DNA of 64,000 bases from UBA3006 sp031401235. GTDB taxonomy: Bacteria > Actinomycetota > Acidimicrobiia > Acidimicrobiales > Ilumatobacteraceae. The position numbers and the translations under genes were made by a program. The stretch covers positions 1 to 64,000 of the forward strand of contig JANNRJ010000030.1 of assembly GCA_031401235.1 (NCBI GenBank), given 5' to 3'. Below, piece by piece: positions 34,109 to 42,229 of this stretch. The notes beneath the pieces were generated by a model. It had not been told where the DNA came from. It saw only the letters and a list, made by a program, of their open reading frames with translations, and made no database searches. Within the stretch, counting starts at the first letter, position 1. Every line of letters starts with the position of its first letter.

Positions 34109-34756
34109 ATGGAAGTAAGACGCGAGTTACCTGACGATCTCGATCAAGTCAGCGAAAGAAGGCGGCGCGTTCCAGAAATGGCACTCGGATTAGTCCTAGT
34201 TGTTGGCGGAGCATTTGGTGCGCTGATGATGTATCGGAGTGGCACGGAATCTGTCACGGTTGTGTCCAGTGCACACAAATTGCATCGAGGCCAAGTCATT
34301 TCACCTTCTGATCTGGTGGCCACAGAAATGCCAAGTGGCGCTGCCCGTTTCTTTGTCAGTGGTTTGGAAGCACAGTCATTGGTGGGCAAGACAGTCGCTG
34401 TAGATGTTGACGGTCATGTTCCGATGTCAACACATATGGTGACTGCCAACAGTCCTCTGGCATCATCCGAAGCTTTGACATCTGCACCGGTGGAAGTAGG
34501 TAACTTCCCCAGCGAAATTGCCCCAGGTGATCTTGTTCGAGTGGTGTTGGCACCGGAAATCACAATGAGCGCGTCAACACCTCCTCAAATGTTTGAAGGT
34601 GTGGTGAAGGTATGGTCGATTCAATTTCCAGAGGACTACTCGGATCAGGCAGTCGTTACTCTAAGAGGGCCGCTAGAACTGGCAATGGCCGTTGCTGGTG
34701 CCGGACGAATACACATTGTGCTTGTCGGCAACTCAATTGAAATGAGTCGTCCATGA
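34109..34756 (+). CDS. cpaB: Flp pilus assembly protein CpaB/RcpC-like (SAF domain)
   Basis: This 215-residue protein has one transmembrane helix (residues 23-43, LGLVLVVGGAFGALMMY) after a charged N-terminus and a SAF domain (residues about 50-115; VVSSAHKLHRGQVISPSDLV). It belongs to the CpaB/RcpC family that works at the envelope side of Tad pilus assembly. It is the first gene of the tad operon and overlaps cpaF by 4 nt. The C-terminal 90 residues look like a second beta-rich domain of unknown role. The promoter is likely in the preceding 172-bp gap. Confidence 0.8.
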   Translation: MEVRRELPDDLDQVSERRRRVPEMALGLVLVVGGAFGALMMYRSGTESVTVVSSAHKLHRGQVISPSDLVATEMPSGAARFFVSGLEAQSLVGKTVAVDVDGHVPMSTHMVTANSPLASSEALTSAPVEVGNFPSEIAPGDLVRVVLAPEITMSASTPPQMFEGVVKVWSIQFPEDYSDQAVVTLRGPLELAMAVAGAGRIHIVLVGNSIEMSRP

Positions 34757-36090
34757 CATTGCTGGCTGCGACTGCTCAGCGTGGTGTTGAATCTCATGAG
34801 ATCGGACTAGTCGGTGCACTTGCCACACGTGTAAGTGAGTTACTCGCCGACGATCGCATTGCTCGTCGCACGATTGGTGACTGTGAACCAAATTCGGCGG
34901 ACGAGCATGATCTCGCCCGCAGTGCCGTGCGGGTTGAACTCGCCCGGTTGAGTGGTGCCCGACGTGCGGAGGCACGTGCTGTATTAACTTCAATCGAAGA
35001 ACAACAGCTTTCAAACGCCGTTATCGCACAAGTGCTTGGGCTTGGGCGCCTCCAACCATTGCTCGATGACCCGGATGTGAGTGATATCCATGTTCGTGGA
35101 TGCGCCCCAGTTTGGGTGAAGTTGCTAGATGGTTCCCGTGAACAACGACCACCTGTGGTTGACACCGACAGTGAACTCATCGATCTAATTCGGCGCGCTG
35201 GAACTCGCATGGGAAGCACCGAACGGCGTTTCGATGCCGGAAACCCGGAACTAAACCTTCAGTTACCAGATGGCTCGCGTCTATTTGCGACGATGGAAGT
35301 CTCTTCGCGCCCAAGTTTGGTGATCCGTCGTCATCGCTTCGACATTTCGTCGCTCAAAGAATTGCACCTGTGCGGGATGTTCTCAAATGCACTCCAGGAG
35401 TTCCTTGCCGCTGCGGTACGTGCCAGACGCAACATTGTTATTGCTGGCGGAACCGGATCTGGAAAGACGACCCTGTTGCGTGCACTAATCAATGAAATAC
35501 AACCTGTCGAGAGACTTGTGACAATTGAAGACGCCTACGAACTTGGTTTGGATCGATTTGAGCAACTACACCCGGATCATGATGCACTTCAATCACGCCC
35601 GGCCAACATAGAAGGACAAGGCGAAATCACCCTTGCCGATCTGACTCGTATGGCTCTAAGAATGGATCCGGATCGAGTCATCGTGGGTGAAGTTCGAGGA
35701 GCCGAAGCATTTCCGATGCTACTGGCAATGGGTCAGGGCAATAACGGTTCAATGTGCACAATGCATGCCGATAGCACGAGGTCCGTGTTTCCGAAACTTG
35801 CAGCGTATGTTTCGATGGCATCCACCGGATTACCAATCGAGACCGTGAATTTATTGATTTCAAGTGCGGTTCATTTCGTTGTTTTCATTGATAATTCTCA
35901 TCGAACCCGACGAATCACATCAGTTCGCGAGGTTATTGATAGCGATGGCGTCAACATAATCTCAAACGAAGTATTTCAAGCTGGATCCGATTCAATCGCT
36001 TTACCGGCCTATCCAATACGTGAATCTACGCAAATGCTTTTGCGTGAGCACGGCTTCGACCCCACGCCACACTGGCGGATGCCGCGTTGA
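34753..36090 (+). CDS. cpaF: Flp pilus assembly ATPase CpaF/TadA
   Basis: This type II/IV secretion ATPase of 445 residues powers pilus assembly in the cytoplasm. An N-terminal all-alpha domain (residues 1-110) precedes Walker A GGTGSGKTT (232-240). The Asp box follows in TIEDAYELGL, then Walker B ALRMDPDRVIVGEVRGAEAF and the His box SMCTMHADSTRS. In Tad loci CpaF normally follows CpaE/TadZ, but no CpaE gene is found here: cpaF directly follows cpaB. It overlaps tadB by 4 nt. Confidence 0.95.
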   Translation: MTLLAATAQRGVESHEIGLVGALATRVSELLADDRIARRTIGDCEPNSADEHDLARSAVRVELARLSGARRAEARAVLTSIEEQQLSNAVIAQVLGLGRLQPLLDDPDVSDIHVRGCAPVWVKLLDGSREQRPPVVDTDSELIDLIRRAGTRMGSTERRFDAGNPELNLQLPDGSRLFATMEVSSRPSLVIRRHRFDISSLKELHLCGMFSNALQEFLAAAVRARRNIVIAGGTGSGKTTLLRALINEIQPVERLVTIEDAYELGLDRFEQLHPDHDALQSRPANIEGQGEITLADLTRMALRMDPDRVIVGEVRGAEAFPMLLAMGQGNNGSMCTMHADSTRSVFPKLAAYVSMASTGLPIETVNLLISSAVHFVVFIDNSHRTRRITSVREVIDSDGVNIISNEVFQAGSDSIALPAYPIRESTQMLLREHGFDPTPHWRMPR

Positions 36091-36932
36091 ACGCACTTCT
36101 GATCGCGTTGTGCGGGGCCGTTGCTGGTCTTGGCTGCCTTATATCGCTAATTGGTGCGCGCGGCGAGCAACTACTGTCATCGATCTCAACTACCCAAAAG
36201 TATGCGAAGCGTCGAGTTCGACCATCGCTTCTGATTGCACCATGCGTTGGCGGCATTATCTACTTTCTCTCTGGATGGATCATTGTTGGTTTAGTCGCTT
36301 GTGTAGTCATAAGTCTCGTTCCTGGAATTGGAGCAAGACCGGCACACCGTCGCGACGAGCAAGTCATCGTAGAGGCAGTCGCTTCTTGGACGGAACAGTT
36401 GCGTGACACGCTTGCTGGATCACATGGTCTCGAGCAAGTAATTATTGCAACAGCACCACTTGCTCCCTTGGCAATAGCGCCAGCAGTCGAACGCTTGAGC
36501 ATTTTTATCACTTACGGATCGCTTTCCGATGGGCTTCGGCGCTTTGCCGAAGATGTTGATCATCCCACTGCAGACTTCGTGACAGCGGCTTTGGTCACCG
36601 CATCGCAGCATCAGGCTCGTGATATCGGTTTACTCCTGGGACATCTTGCCCAGTGTGCCCGCGACGAAGGAAGAATGCGGACTCGAGTATGGGTCGGAAG
36701 AGCCAGGACTCGAAGCGCGGTGCGGATCATCACAACGGTAGTTTCGTTATTCGTTGGCGGACTGTTCATATTTAACCGTGAGTATCTCCAACCATATTCA
36801 AGCGTTTCTGGACAATTCATACTCGGCGTAATTCTGGTTGGATTCGCGGTCGCATTGTTCATGATGCACAACATGTCTCGAATAGAAACTCCCGAGCGAT
36901 TCATACGTAGACGAACAGTAGTTTTGCGATGA
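36087..36932 (+). CDS. tadB: Tad pilus inner-membrane platform protein TadB
   Basis: This GspF-like protein of 281 residues has a TTG start inside the cpaF stop. It has two hydrophobic helices near the N-terminus (3-25, 48-80), a cytoplasmic loop with ASWTEQLRDTLAGSHGLEQVIIATA, then helices near 216-235 and 243-265. The sequence has the type II secretion F domain layout, and TadB with TadC forms the platform contacted by the CpaF ATPase. It overlaps tadC by 4 nt. Confidence 0.88.
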   Translation: MNALLIALCGAVAGLGCLISLIGARGEQLLSSISTTQKYAKRRVRPSLLIAPCVGGIIYFLSGWIIVGLVACVVISLVPGIGARPAHRRDEQVIVEAVASWTEQLRDTLAGSHGLEQVIIATAPLAPLAIAPAVERLSIFITYGSLSDGLRRFAEDVDHPTADFVTAALVTASQHQARDIGLLLGHLAQCARDEGRMRTRVWVGRARTRSAVRIITTVVSLFVGGLFIFNREYLQPYSSVSGQFILGVILVGFAVALFMMHNMSRIETPERFIRRRTVVLR

Positions 36933-37747
36933 CTCACGCGATGCTGTACGGCGGAATTATAGGATTTGGATTTTGGCTGATCGCCTACCCTCATCAACTC
37001 GGCGCGTTCATTGGCACTTCTGGTCGGATTAGTTTGCAAAGTCGGGCCTGGTTAAACAGACGAACCGGAATCCGCCATCGCGCCGATTTGGAAATCATGA
37101 ATAGAGTCGCGTCCAGTATGGTGATTCGCAAATTGGTCAGTTCCCTTTGTTGCATTGCGTTCATTACTATCGCATTGACACTTCTTGCCGAATTCAAGAT
37201 TGCCATCCCCCTTGGGGGATCAATTATTGCCGCCGCTCTTGGAGCCGCGGTCGGATTTGTTCTTCCTGATCATTTGCTTCGTACATCGGCCAACACGCGA
37301 CGGCGGAATTTCCTCCATGCGTTTTCAAGTTATCTCGATCTCACCAATGTTTTGCTTGCCGGTGGTGCTGGGACCGAGACGGCACTTGTCGCGGCTGCAG
37401 ATGCCGGAGATGGCTGGGCATTCGATGAAATCCGTCGTGCACTTATTCGTGCGCGTAGTGGTCGGCGATCGCCATGGAGTGAACTCGCCTCTCTCGGGAA
37501 CCGATTCAATCTGCCAGAAGTCATTGAAGTTGCTGGAAGCGTTCAACTAGCTGGAGAACATGGTGCTCGCATCCGTATGTCGCTGACTGCAAAGGCAGAC
37601 TCGTTGCGGTATCGACAAATGGGCGAAATTGAAGCCCAAGCACAGGCGTCCACCGAACGAATGGGAATTCCGATGGTGGTGCTCTTTATTTCCTTTATCG
37701 CGCTGATCGGTTACCCCGCCGTAACCACAGTCCTTGGAGGTCTATGA
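36929..37747 (+). CDS. tadC: Tad pilus inner-membrane platform protein TadC
   Basis: This second GspF-like protein, 272 residues, has helices at residues about 5-20, 65-82, 85-105 and 243-265 and a cytoplasmic segment AFSSYLDLTNVLLAGGAGTETALVAAA that resembles the T2SSF domain. It partners TadB. The coupled start overlaps the tadB stop. The stop is 70 bp before the pilin-like gene, a gap with no other feature. Confidence 0.88.
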   Translation: MTHAMLYGGIIGFGFWLIAYPHQLGAFIGTSGRISLQSRAWLNRRTGIRHRADLEIMNRVASSMVIRKLVSSLCCIAFITIALTLLAEFKIAIPLGGSIIAAALGAAVGFVLPDHLLRTSANTRRRNFLHAFSSYLDLTNVLLAGGAGTETALVAAADAGDGWAFDEIRRALIRARSGRRSPWSELASLGNRFNLPEVIEVAGSVQLAGEHGARIRMSLTAKADSLRYRQMGEIEAQAQASTERMGIPMVVLFISFIALIGYPAVTTVLGGL

Positions 37748-37817
37748 CTTCAAAGTTGTAATCCGACACGCAGTCTTGAGCATGAAAATAGTTCCATTAC
37801 CAAGAAGGGAAATTGAA

Positions 37818-38012
37818 ATGACATCACTACAGCAAATATGGCAGTTCTACTGGATTCGATTTACGGCATCGGCAGAAAAAGATGTCGATTGCGGAGAGGT
37901 GAGCGCGACCACCGTTGTCATGGCAGCGGCACTCATTGCACTCGCAATCGTGGTTGGGGCGACCATCACTTCGCGAGTTCGCGATAAGGCCGATTCACTA
38001 GACCTCGGCTGA
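37818..38012 (+). CDS. Small pilin-like protein of the Tad locus
   Basis: This 64-residue peptide is preceded by AAGGGA about 8 nt before the ATG at 37818; longer in-frame starts lack this. It has a polar N-terminal half and one hydrophobic segment, residues about 33-50 (VSATTVVMAAALIALAIVVGATI). Size, position after tadC and layout fit the Flp pilin slot. The canonical Glu at +5 after Gly is not seen: the sequence is CGEVSATTVV. It may be the major or a minor pilin, or another small anchored part; the sequence does not decide. Confidence 0.6.
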   Translation: MTSLQQIWQFYWIRFTASAEKDVDCGEVSATTVVMAAALIALAIVVGATITSRVRDKADSLDLG

Positions 38013-38030
38013 GTGTTTCTCGGAGACGCC

Positions 38031-38429
38031 ATGAGAACGAGAATTGGCCGCGCAAGCGACCCAGAATCAGGTGAGACCACGACCCAGGTCGTGCTTGCCA
38101 TCCCGATCGTCTTATCTCTCGTTCTCATGGCTGTCCAAGGTGCTATCTATATACATACCGCACATCTCGCATCGGCGAGTGCCGCCCGGGGAGCAACTGC
38201 TGGCGCAGCAATGAACGGTGGAGTCATCGCCGCTCTCGATGCGGCGGTGCGATCCTCGGCTGAATTGTCAGCACAACTTGCCAGTGAACCGCAAGCGACG
38301 ATTGCCGATGACCTAGTGAGAGTCACCGTGAAACTTCGCGTACCTCAGGTTGCGCCATTTTTTAATTTGAATGTTTCACGAACAGTAATTGAACCTCGCG
38401 AACGTTTCGTTCCTGAGAACGAACGATGA
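38031..38429 (+). CDS. TadE-like pseudopilin (first copy)
   Basis: This 132-residue protein starts at ATG 38031, with GGAG a few bases before it; a GTG at 38013 is less likely. It has a hydrophilic leader (DPESGETTTQ), then one hydrophobic helix, VVLAIPIVLSLVLMAVQGAIYI, and an outer domain of about 90 residues with Ala-rich repeats. Layout and position match TadE-type proteins of Tad pili. The residues SGETTTQ do not give the perfect cleavage pattern seen in the next protein. The end overlaps the next gene by 4 nt. Confidence 0.75.
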   Translation: MRTRIGRASDPESGETTTQVVLAIPIVLSLVLMAVQGAIYIHTAHLASASAARGATAGAAMNGGVIAALDAAVRSSAELSAQLASEPQATIADDLVRVTVKLRVPQVAPFFNLNVSRTVIEPRERFVPENER

Positions 38430-38824
38430 AAACCGAAAAAGGTAGTGCGACAGTTGAACTAATACTGCTCACACCGGTATTGATGACTCTTGTGCTTTTC
38501 GTTGTGGTTGCGGGAAGAAATGGCGAATCACTTATTGACGTACGCCATGCAGCCGATCAGGCGGCGCGAGCCGCGTCGATGGTCCATCCGAACTCGATGC
38601 ATTCAGTCGCTGAACGTGTGGCCCGCGAAGATCTTTCTAATAATGGAGTCGGGTGCACCAATACTTACGTTGAACTGACGCTCTCCGAGTCTGAATTATC
38701 TCGAAGTGTCACCGTATCGCTGAACTGCGTGGTCAATCATCAAGGCCTTGACTTATTAGGCCTAGGTGAGCGACATGTAGAAGCAGAATCAACAGAGATT
38801 ATTGATCGCTGGAGAGTGGACTAG
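38426..38824 (+). CDS. tadE: TadE-like pseudopilin (second copy)
   Basis: This 132-residue protein begins MKTEKGSATVELILLTPVLM: a short basic leader, Gly, then SATVE with Glu at +5 and a hydrophobic helix, a classical type IV prepilin processing site. The outer part contains three Cys (VGC and SLNC), possibly forming a disulfide. It is translationally coupled to the previous gene. It is probably cleaved by a prepilin peptidase; no such gene is in this window. Confidence 0.82.
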   Translation: MKTEKGSATVELILLTPVLMTLVLFVVVAGRNGESLIDVRHAADQAARAASMVHPNSMHSVAERVAREDLSNNGVGCTNTYVELTLSESELSRSVTVSLNCVVNHQGLDLLGLGERHVEAESTEIIDRWRVD

Positions 38825-38826
38825 TC

Positions 38827-39228
38827 GTGGTTGACCGAACCCGAAACGGTGAGGAGGGATCGATCACGGCATTGGTCGTATTACTGGCGATGACGTTTAT
38901 CGCGTGCGCCGGATTAGCGGTTGACGGAGGTCGCCTCGTGGCAGCGAAAATTGAACTCGGAGATCAGGCTGAGAATGCCGCACGGGCTGGGGCTCAAGAA
39001 ATTGCTTCATTGCGAAGTGGGTCGCTAGAAATCGATGAATCCCGAGCCATGATCGCCGCCGAAGAGTTTTTAGTCGGCCACGGTCTTAATGGCGACGTTT
39101 ATGTTCAGGACAACAGTGTGACTGTCAAGGTTAGGCGAGTCATTCCGATGACACTGTTGGGTCTCTTTGGAGTAAAAGAAAAGACATTGTCTGCTCAACG
39201 TAGTGCAACTCCGGCGGACGGTCCATGA
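38827..39228 (+). CDS. TadG-like pilus protein, short
   Basis: This 133-residue protein starts EEGSITALVVLLAMTFIACAGLAVDGGRLV, the N-terminal motif of TadG-type proteins (short leader, helix, then GLAVDGGRLVAAKIELGDQAENAARAGAQ). It ends after about 90 outer residues and lacks the large von Willebrand-like domain of full TadG. It is therefore a minimal TadG-like minor pilin. The GTG start at 38827 follows the previous stop by 2 nt. The end overlaps the BTAD gene by 4 nt. Confidence 0.8.
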   Translation: MVDRTRNGEEGSITALVVLLAMTFIACAGLAVDGGRLVAAKIELGDQAENAARAGAQEIASLRSGSLEIDESRAMIAAEEFLVGHGLNGDVYVQDNSVTVKVRRVIPMTLLGLFGVKEKTLSAQRSATPADGP

Positions 39229-41285
39229 AACGAGTTCGTTCAGTGGTCGCTTGGATTATCTTTGCCGTAGGGATTCCGACCACGCTAATTTTCTGGGAAA
39301 TCACACCGCTGGCAAGTCTGATTGGGCTCAAGTCCGATCTGCTTGTTGGCAACTGGGAGAGCTGCGCTCTCTATTTGGCAAGTACATTGCTGTGGTTAAC
39401 TTGGATTTACGGCATGATCGCATTCGTGCACGATTTGTGGCGATTGCGACACTTCACAATTGGATCAAGACATTCATTTGGTTTTCGACGCTGGACCGCC
39501 ATGTGTGCGGCGGCAGTCTGGTCATTGCTGATAGCAAATCATGCAACGGTGGCCGCAACAGTCAAAATTGTCAATTCGAACGATGTCGCTCGTGACGACT
39601 CAAAACTGGCAAAACCACAAGCCGAAATCGATTCATTCGGTAACTCATCGTCGACACCGCTCGGGTTATCAACATCTACTGTGCTCGTTACGGGGATGTT
39701 TCAATATATTCAATCCCGCCGCAATAATATTCTTCGAAATTCCGCTCCTCACTCACAGGCTCAGGCTCTTTCGCAAAAGTCTCAAACGACCTTGAAGGAA
39801 TTGAAACTCGCCTCGATTGCTACTTCCTGTGATGACATTCGAAGTGCAATGAGCGCCCTGATTGAGGATGATCTTTCACCGATCCTCGCGTCGTGGCGAC
39901 CAAACTCAACACCACGTGCTGTAATTCAACGATCCAAATTCAAAGTTGTTGCACCTTCGCTGTGTTGCGTTCCGCTTGGCATTTTACAAGGCGAGATAGT
40001 TCTGTTGACACTCGCGTCTGGCGAAGTTATTTCAGTCAATCCAGACGAGAATGGTCGATCGCATGGCGTGCTCGTACACCTTGCTAATTCGATCATTCTT
40101 GAGACATTGGGATCTGGTACAAATGTCGTTGCCTTTGGTTTTGTTGAGACTGAACTCATTGTCGCTAAGCACTTATCAACTGTAAATTCTGCGGAGGACT
40201 TGGTTGGACAAGTCCAACCCAATGGATCATTTCGTTCGACGATTGTATGTTCAGCCGAGCAGATCCCAATGACGTTAGTGAATTACATACGCGAGTTAGG
40301 TTGTTGCGTCGTAACCGCATCGACCGACGTAGATGCAGATGTGGCGTTGATGCGCACACAACTTGGTTGGATAATTCAACCCACGCAGCAGGTGGTTTCT
40401 CTCTACGGAATCTCGATGGAGGAGCGTAACGCAGTTTCGAGACTGGTCAGTGAATCTTCACTTCCAACCACCGTTCCGGCAGTCATCGATCAGTTCGCGC
40501 CACCAAAAGATTGGAAAGTTATTGTTCGCTTGCTTGGTCCGGTTGAGGTGATGACCCGCGACGGCAAGCCGATTCGATTTGAAAAATCGAAATCAGTTGA
40601 GTTGCTGGCGTGGTTGACGACGCACCGAACTAGACAATCCAGAAGTGCTGCACGGACAGCTCTTTGGGAGGTCAATGTACAAGATGCCTCATTCACAAAT
40701 GTTGTGTCTGATGTTCGTCGTAGTCTTGGACGCGTCCTAAAATTAGAGGAAAGCCAAGAATGGCTGGTACGCACTTTGACCGACGTATTGCCACTTCACG
40801 AATCCGTCACCACCGACAGTGAGTTGTTGTATTCCAGCGTCCACCGCGCTTTGTCATTTGATGCTGATTCTGCCCTGGCAGAGTTACGCGGCGCCCTTGA
40901 GTATGTTCGAGACCTCCCTTTTTCCGGAACCAATTATCTGTGGTCGGACTCTGAAGGAATCACTACCCAGTTGACATTGTCGGTTATGACTGCGGCGGTA
41001 TTGGCGTCACAGTTATATCTGGAGCGGGGGGACACCGAAGGTGTGTTTTGGGCTACGGGTCGTGGTCTCAAAGTGCTGCCTGGTCACGAAGAGTTGCTCG
41101 CATTACGGATGCGTGCCCATGCATTGAAAGGTGATCTCGCCGCTGTGAGAGCGGAGTGGAGCAGTCACCAGAGAGCAATGGCCCGCGACGTGTGGAGTGG
41201 TGGAGCAACGTCGCCCAAACTCGATGACCTCTGCCGCACTCTTCTTCAGTCAGCTCGCCAAAATGCTTATAGCGTCAGCGAGTAG
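39225..41285 (+). CDS. Membrane-anchored protein with C-terminal BTAD (SARP-like) domain
   Basis: This 686-residue protein has three hydrophobic helices at residues about 5-25, 48-70 and 89-105, then a long low-homology linker (about 110-390). A winged-helix plus BTAD unit begins near residue 425: VIVRLLGPVEVMTRDGKPIRFEKSKSVELLAWL (OmpR-like helix), then TNVVSDVRRSLGRVL, and TPR-like repeats with GRGLKVLPGHEELLALRMRAHALKGDLAAVRAEW. BTAD proteins activate transcription in actinobacteria. It is the last gene of the tad operon, coupled to the TadG-like gene, so it may link pilus or envelope status to expression. Overlaps the convergent GNAT gene by 19 nt. Confidence 0.82.
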   Translation: MKRVRSVVAWIIFAVGIPTTLIFWEITPLASLIGLKSDLLVGNWESCALYLASTLLWLTWIYGMIAFVHDLWRLRHFTIGSRHSFGFRRWTAMCAAAVWSLLIANHATVAATVKIVNSNDVARDDSKLAKPQAEIDSFGNSSSTPLGLSTSTVLVTGMFQYIQSRRNNILRNSAPHSQAQALSQKSQTTLKELKLASIATSCDDIRSAMSALIEDDLSPILASWRPNSTPRAVIQRSKFKVVAPSLCCVPLGILQGEIVLLTLASGEVISVNPDENGRSHGVLVHLANSIILETLGSGTNVVAFGFVETELIVAKHLSTVNSAEDLVGQVQPNGSFRSTIVCSAEQIPMTLVNYIRELGCCVVTASTDVDADVALMRTQLGWIIQPTQQVVSLYGISMEERNAVSRLVSESSLPTTVPAVIDQFAPPKDWKVIVRLLGPVEVMTRDGKPIRFEKSKSVELLAWLTTHRTRQSRSAARTALWEVNVQDASFTNVVSDVRRSLGRVLKLEESQEWLVRTLTDVLPLHESVTTDSELLYSSVHRALSFDADSALAELRGALEYVRDLPFSGTNYLWSDSEGITTQLTLSVMTAAVLASQLYLERGDTEGVFWATGRGLKVLPGHEELLALRMRAHALKGDLAAVRAEWSSHQRAMARDVWSGGATSPKLDDLCRTLLQSARQNAYSVSE

Positions 41286-41755
41286 ATAAGTGCATCGGTA
41301 GTTGTGTCGCCGTCATGACAGGTTTGAGTTTCTGTTCGGACCACGACGAATCCACACTTGGCAGCAGTACCTCGAGACGCAAAGTTTGCTGGTGAAATTT
41401 TTAGTGTGAGTGTTTTTGCGGCCTCAAGTGTTTTGGCATGTTGCGCTAGTTGTTGAAGTGCCTGCGTTGCTACTCCTTGGCGTCGAGCCCATGGAGCGAC
41501 CCAGTATCCGGCATTTGCCTCACCTGTCGCCTGTTCGATGCTGTGAATGCCAATCATCCCCACTCCAAGGTTTGTCTCTCGCTCGATGATGGCAAAAAGC
41601 GATGTCTGAGTTTTGGAATGTGACACAAATTCCTCGGCGTTTGATCGCATGTATGGTCGAGGGACGGTCGTCCAGCGTTGAATTTCACTGTCCTGGCAGG
41701 CCTGAGTAATCCAGTCGATGTCATCGACATGGGGATTTCGCAGAGTGACGATCAT
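41267..41755 (-). CDS. GNAT N-acetyltransferase (RimJ/RimL type)
   Basis: This 162-residue acetyltransferase has AGYWVAPWARRQGVATQALQQL, the acetyl-CoA pyrophosphate-binding loop (R-x-x-G-x-A), and NFASRGTAAKCGFVVV near the end. It resembles RimJ/RimL-type enzymes that acetylate N-terminal residues or small amines. The target is unknown. The gene is divergent from the Ddn-like gene and tail-to-tail with the BTAD gene. Length and motifs are normal. Confidence 0.85.
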   Translation of the reverse strand: MIVTLRNPHVDDIDWITQACQDSEIQRWTTVPRPYMRSNAEEFVSHSKTQTSLFAIIERETNLGVGMIGIHSIEQATGEANAGYWVAPWARRQGVATQALQQLAQHAKTLEAAKTLTLKISPANFASRGTAAKCGFVVVRTETQTCHDGDTTTDALIYSLTL

Positions 41756-41777
41756 GACCCGACAGTAGTATCGCTAC

Positions 41778-42215
41778 ATGACTTCGAACACTGAAATTAT
41801 TGATAGTCCTAGTGATTGGGTTGCCGATCACATTAAACGCTATGTAGCCACAAATGGTGAAGATGGCCACATCTGGCGTGGAGTCCCTTGCTTGCTACTC
41901 ACAGTTACTGGACGAAAGTCAGGGGCGCAACACCGAACCGCACTCATTTATGGTCGTTTCGAGGATGACTATGTCATTGTCGCCTCCAAAGGCGGTCATC
42001 CCACTCATCCACTGTGGTATACCAACATTCTCGCAACGCCTGAAGTGACCTTGCAAGTCGCAGCCGAAGTATTTCAAGCCACTGCAACGACGATTCCCGA
42101 CGGTGCGGATTATGACAAGGCGTGGCAAACAATGGTCAAAATTTGGCCGGATTACGCGGTGTACCAAACAAAAACCACTCGTCGAATTCCACTTGTTCGC
42201 CTGCGTCGAAAATAA
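41778..42215 (+). CDS. Deazaflavin (F420)-dependent nitroreductase family protein (Ddn-like)
   Basis: This 145-residue protein has the conserved blocks of the Ddn/FDOR-A family: PCLLLTVTGRKSGAQHRTALIYGRFEDDYVIVASKGGHPTHPLWYTNILATPEV. The stretch SKGGHPTHPLWYTN is the F420-contact region. Family members reduce nitroimidazoles, quinones or other substrates with reduced F420, which supports an actinobacterial origin. The physiological substrate is unknown. It ends 14 bp from the polysaccharide cluster on the other strand. Confidence 0.88.
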   Translation: MTSNTEIIDSPSDWVADHIKRYVATNGEDGHIWRGVPCLLLTVTGRKSGAQHRTALIYGRFEDDYVIVASKGGHPTHPLWYTNILATPEVTLQVAAEVFQATATTIPDGADYDKAWQTMVKIWPDYAVYQTKTTRRIPLVRLRRK

Positions 42216-42229
42216 TTGTTCGAGAATTG

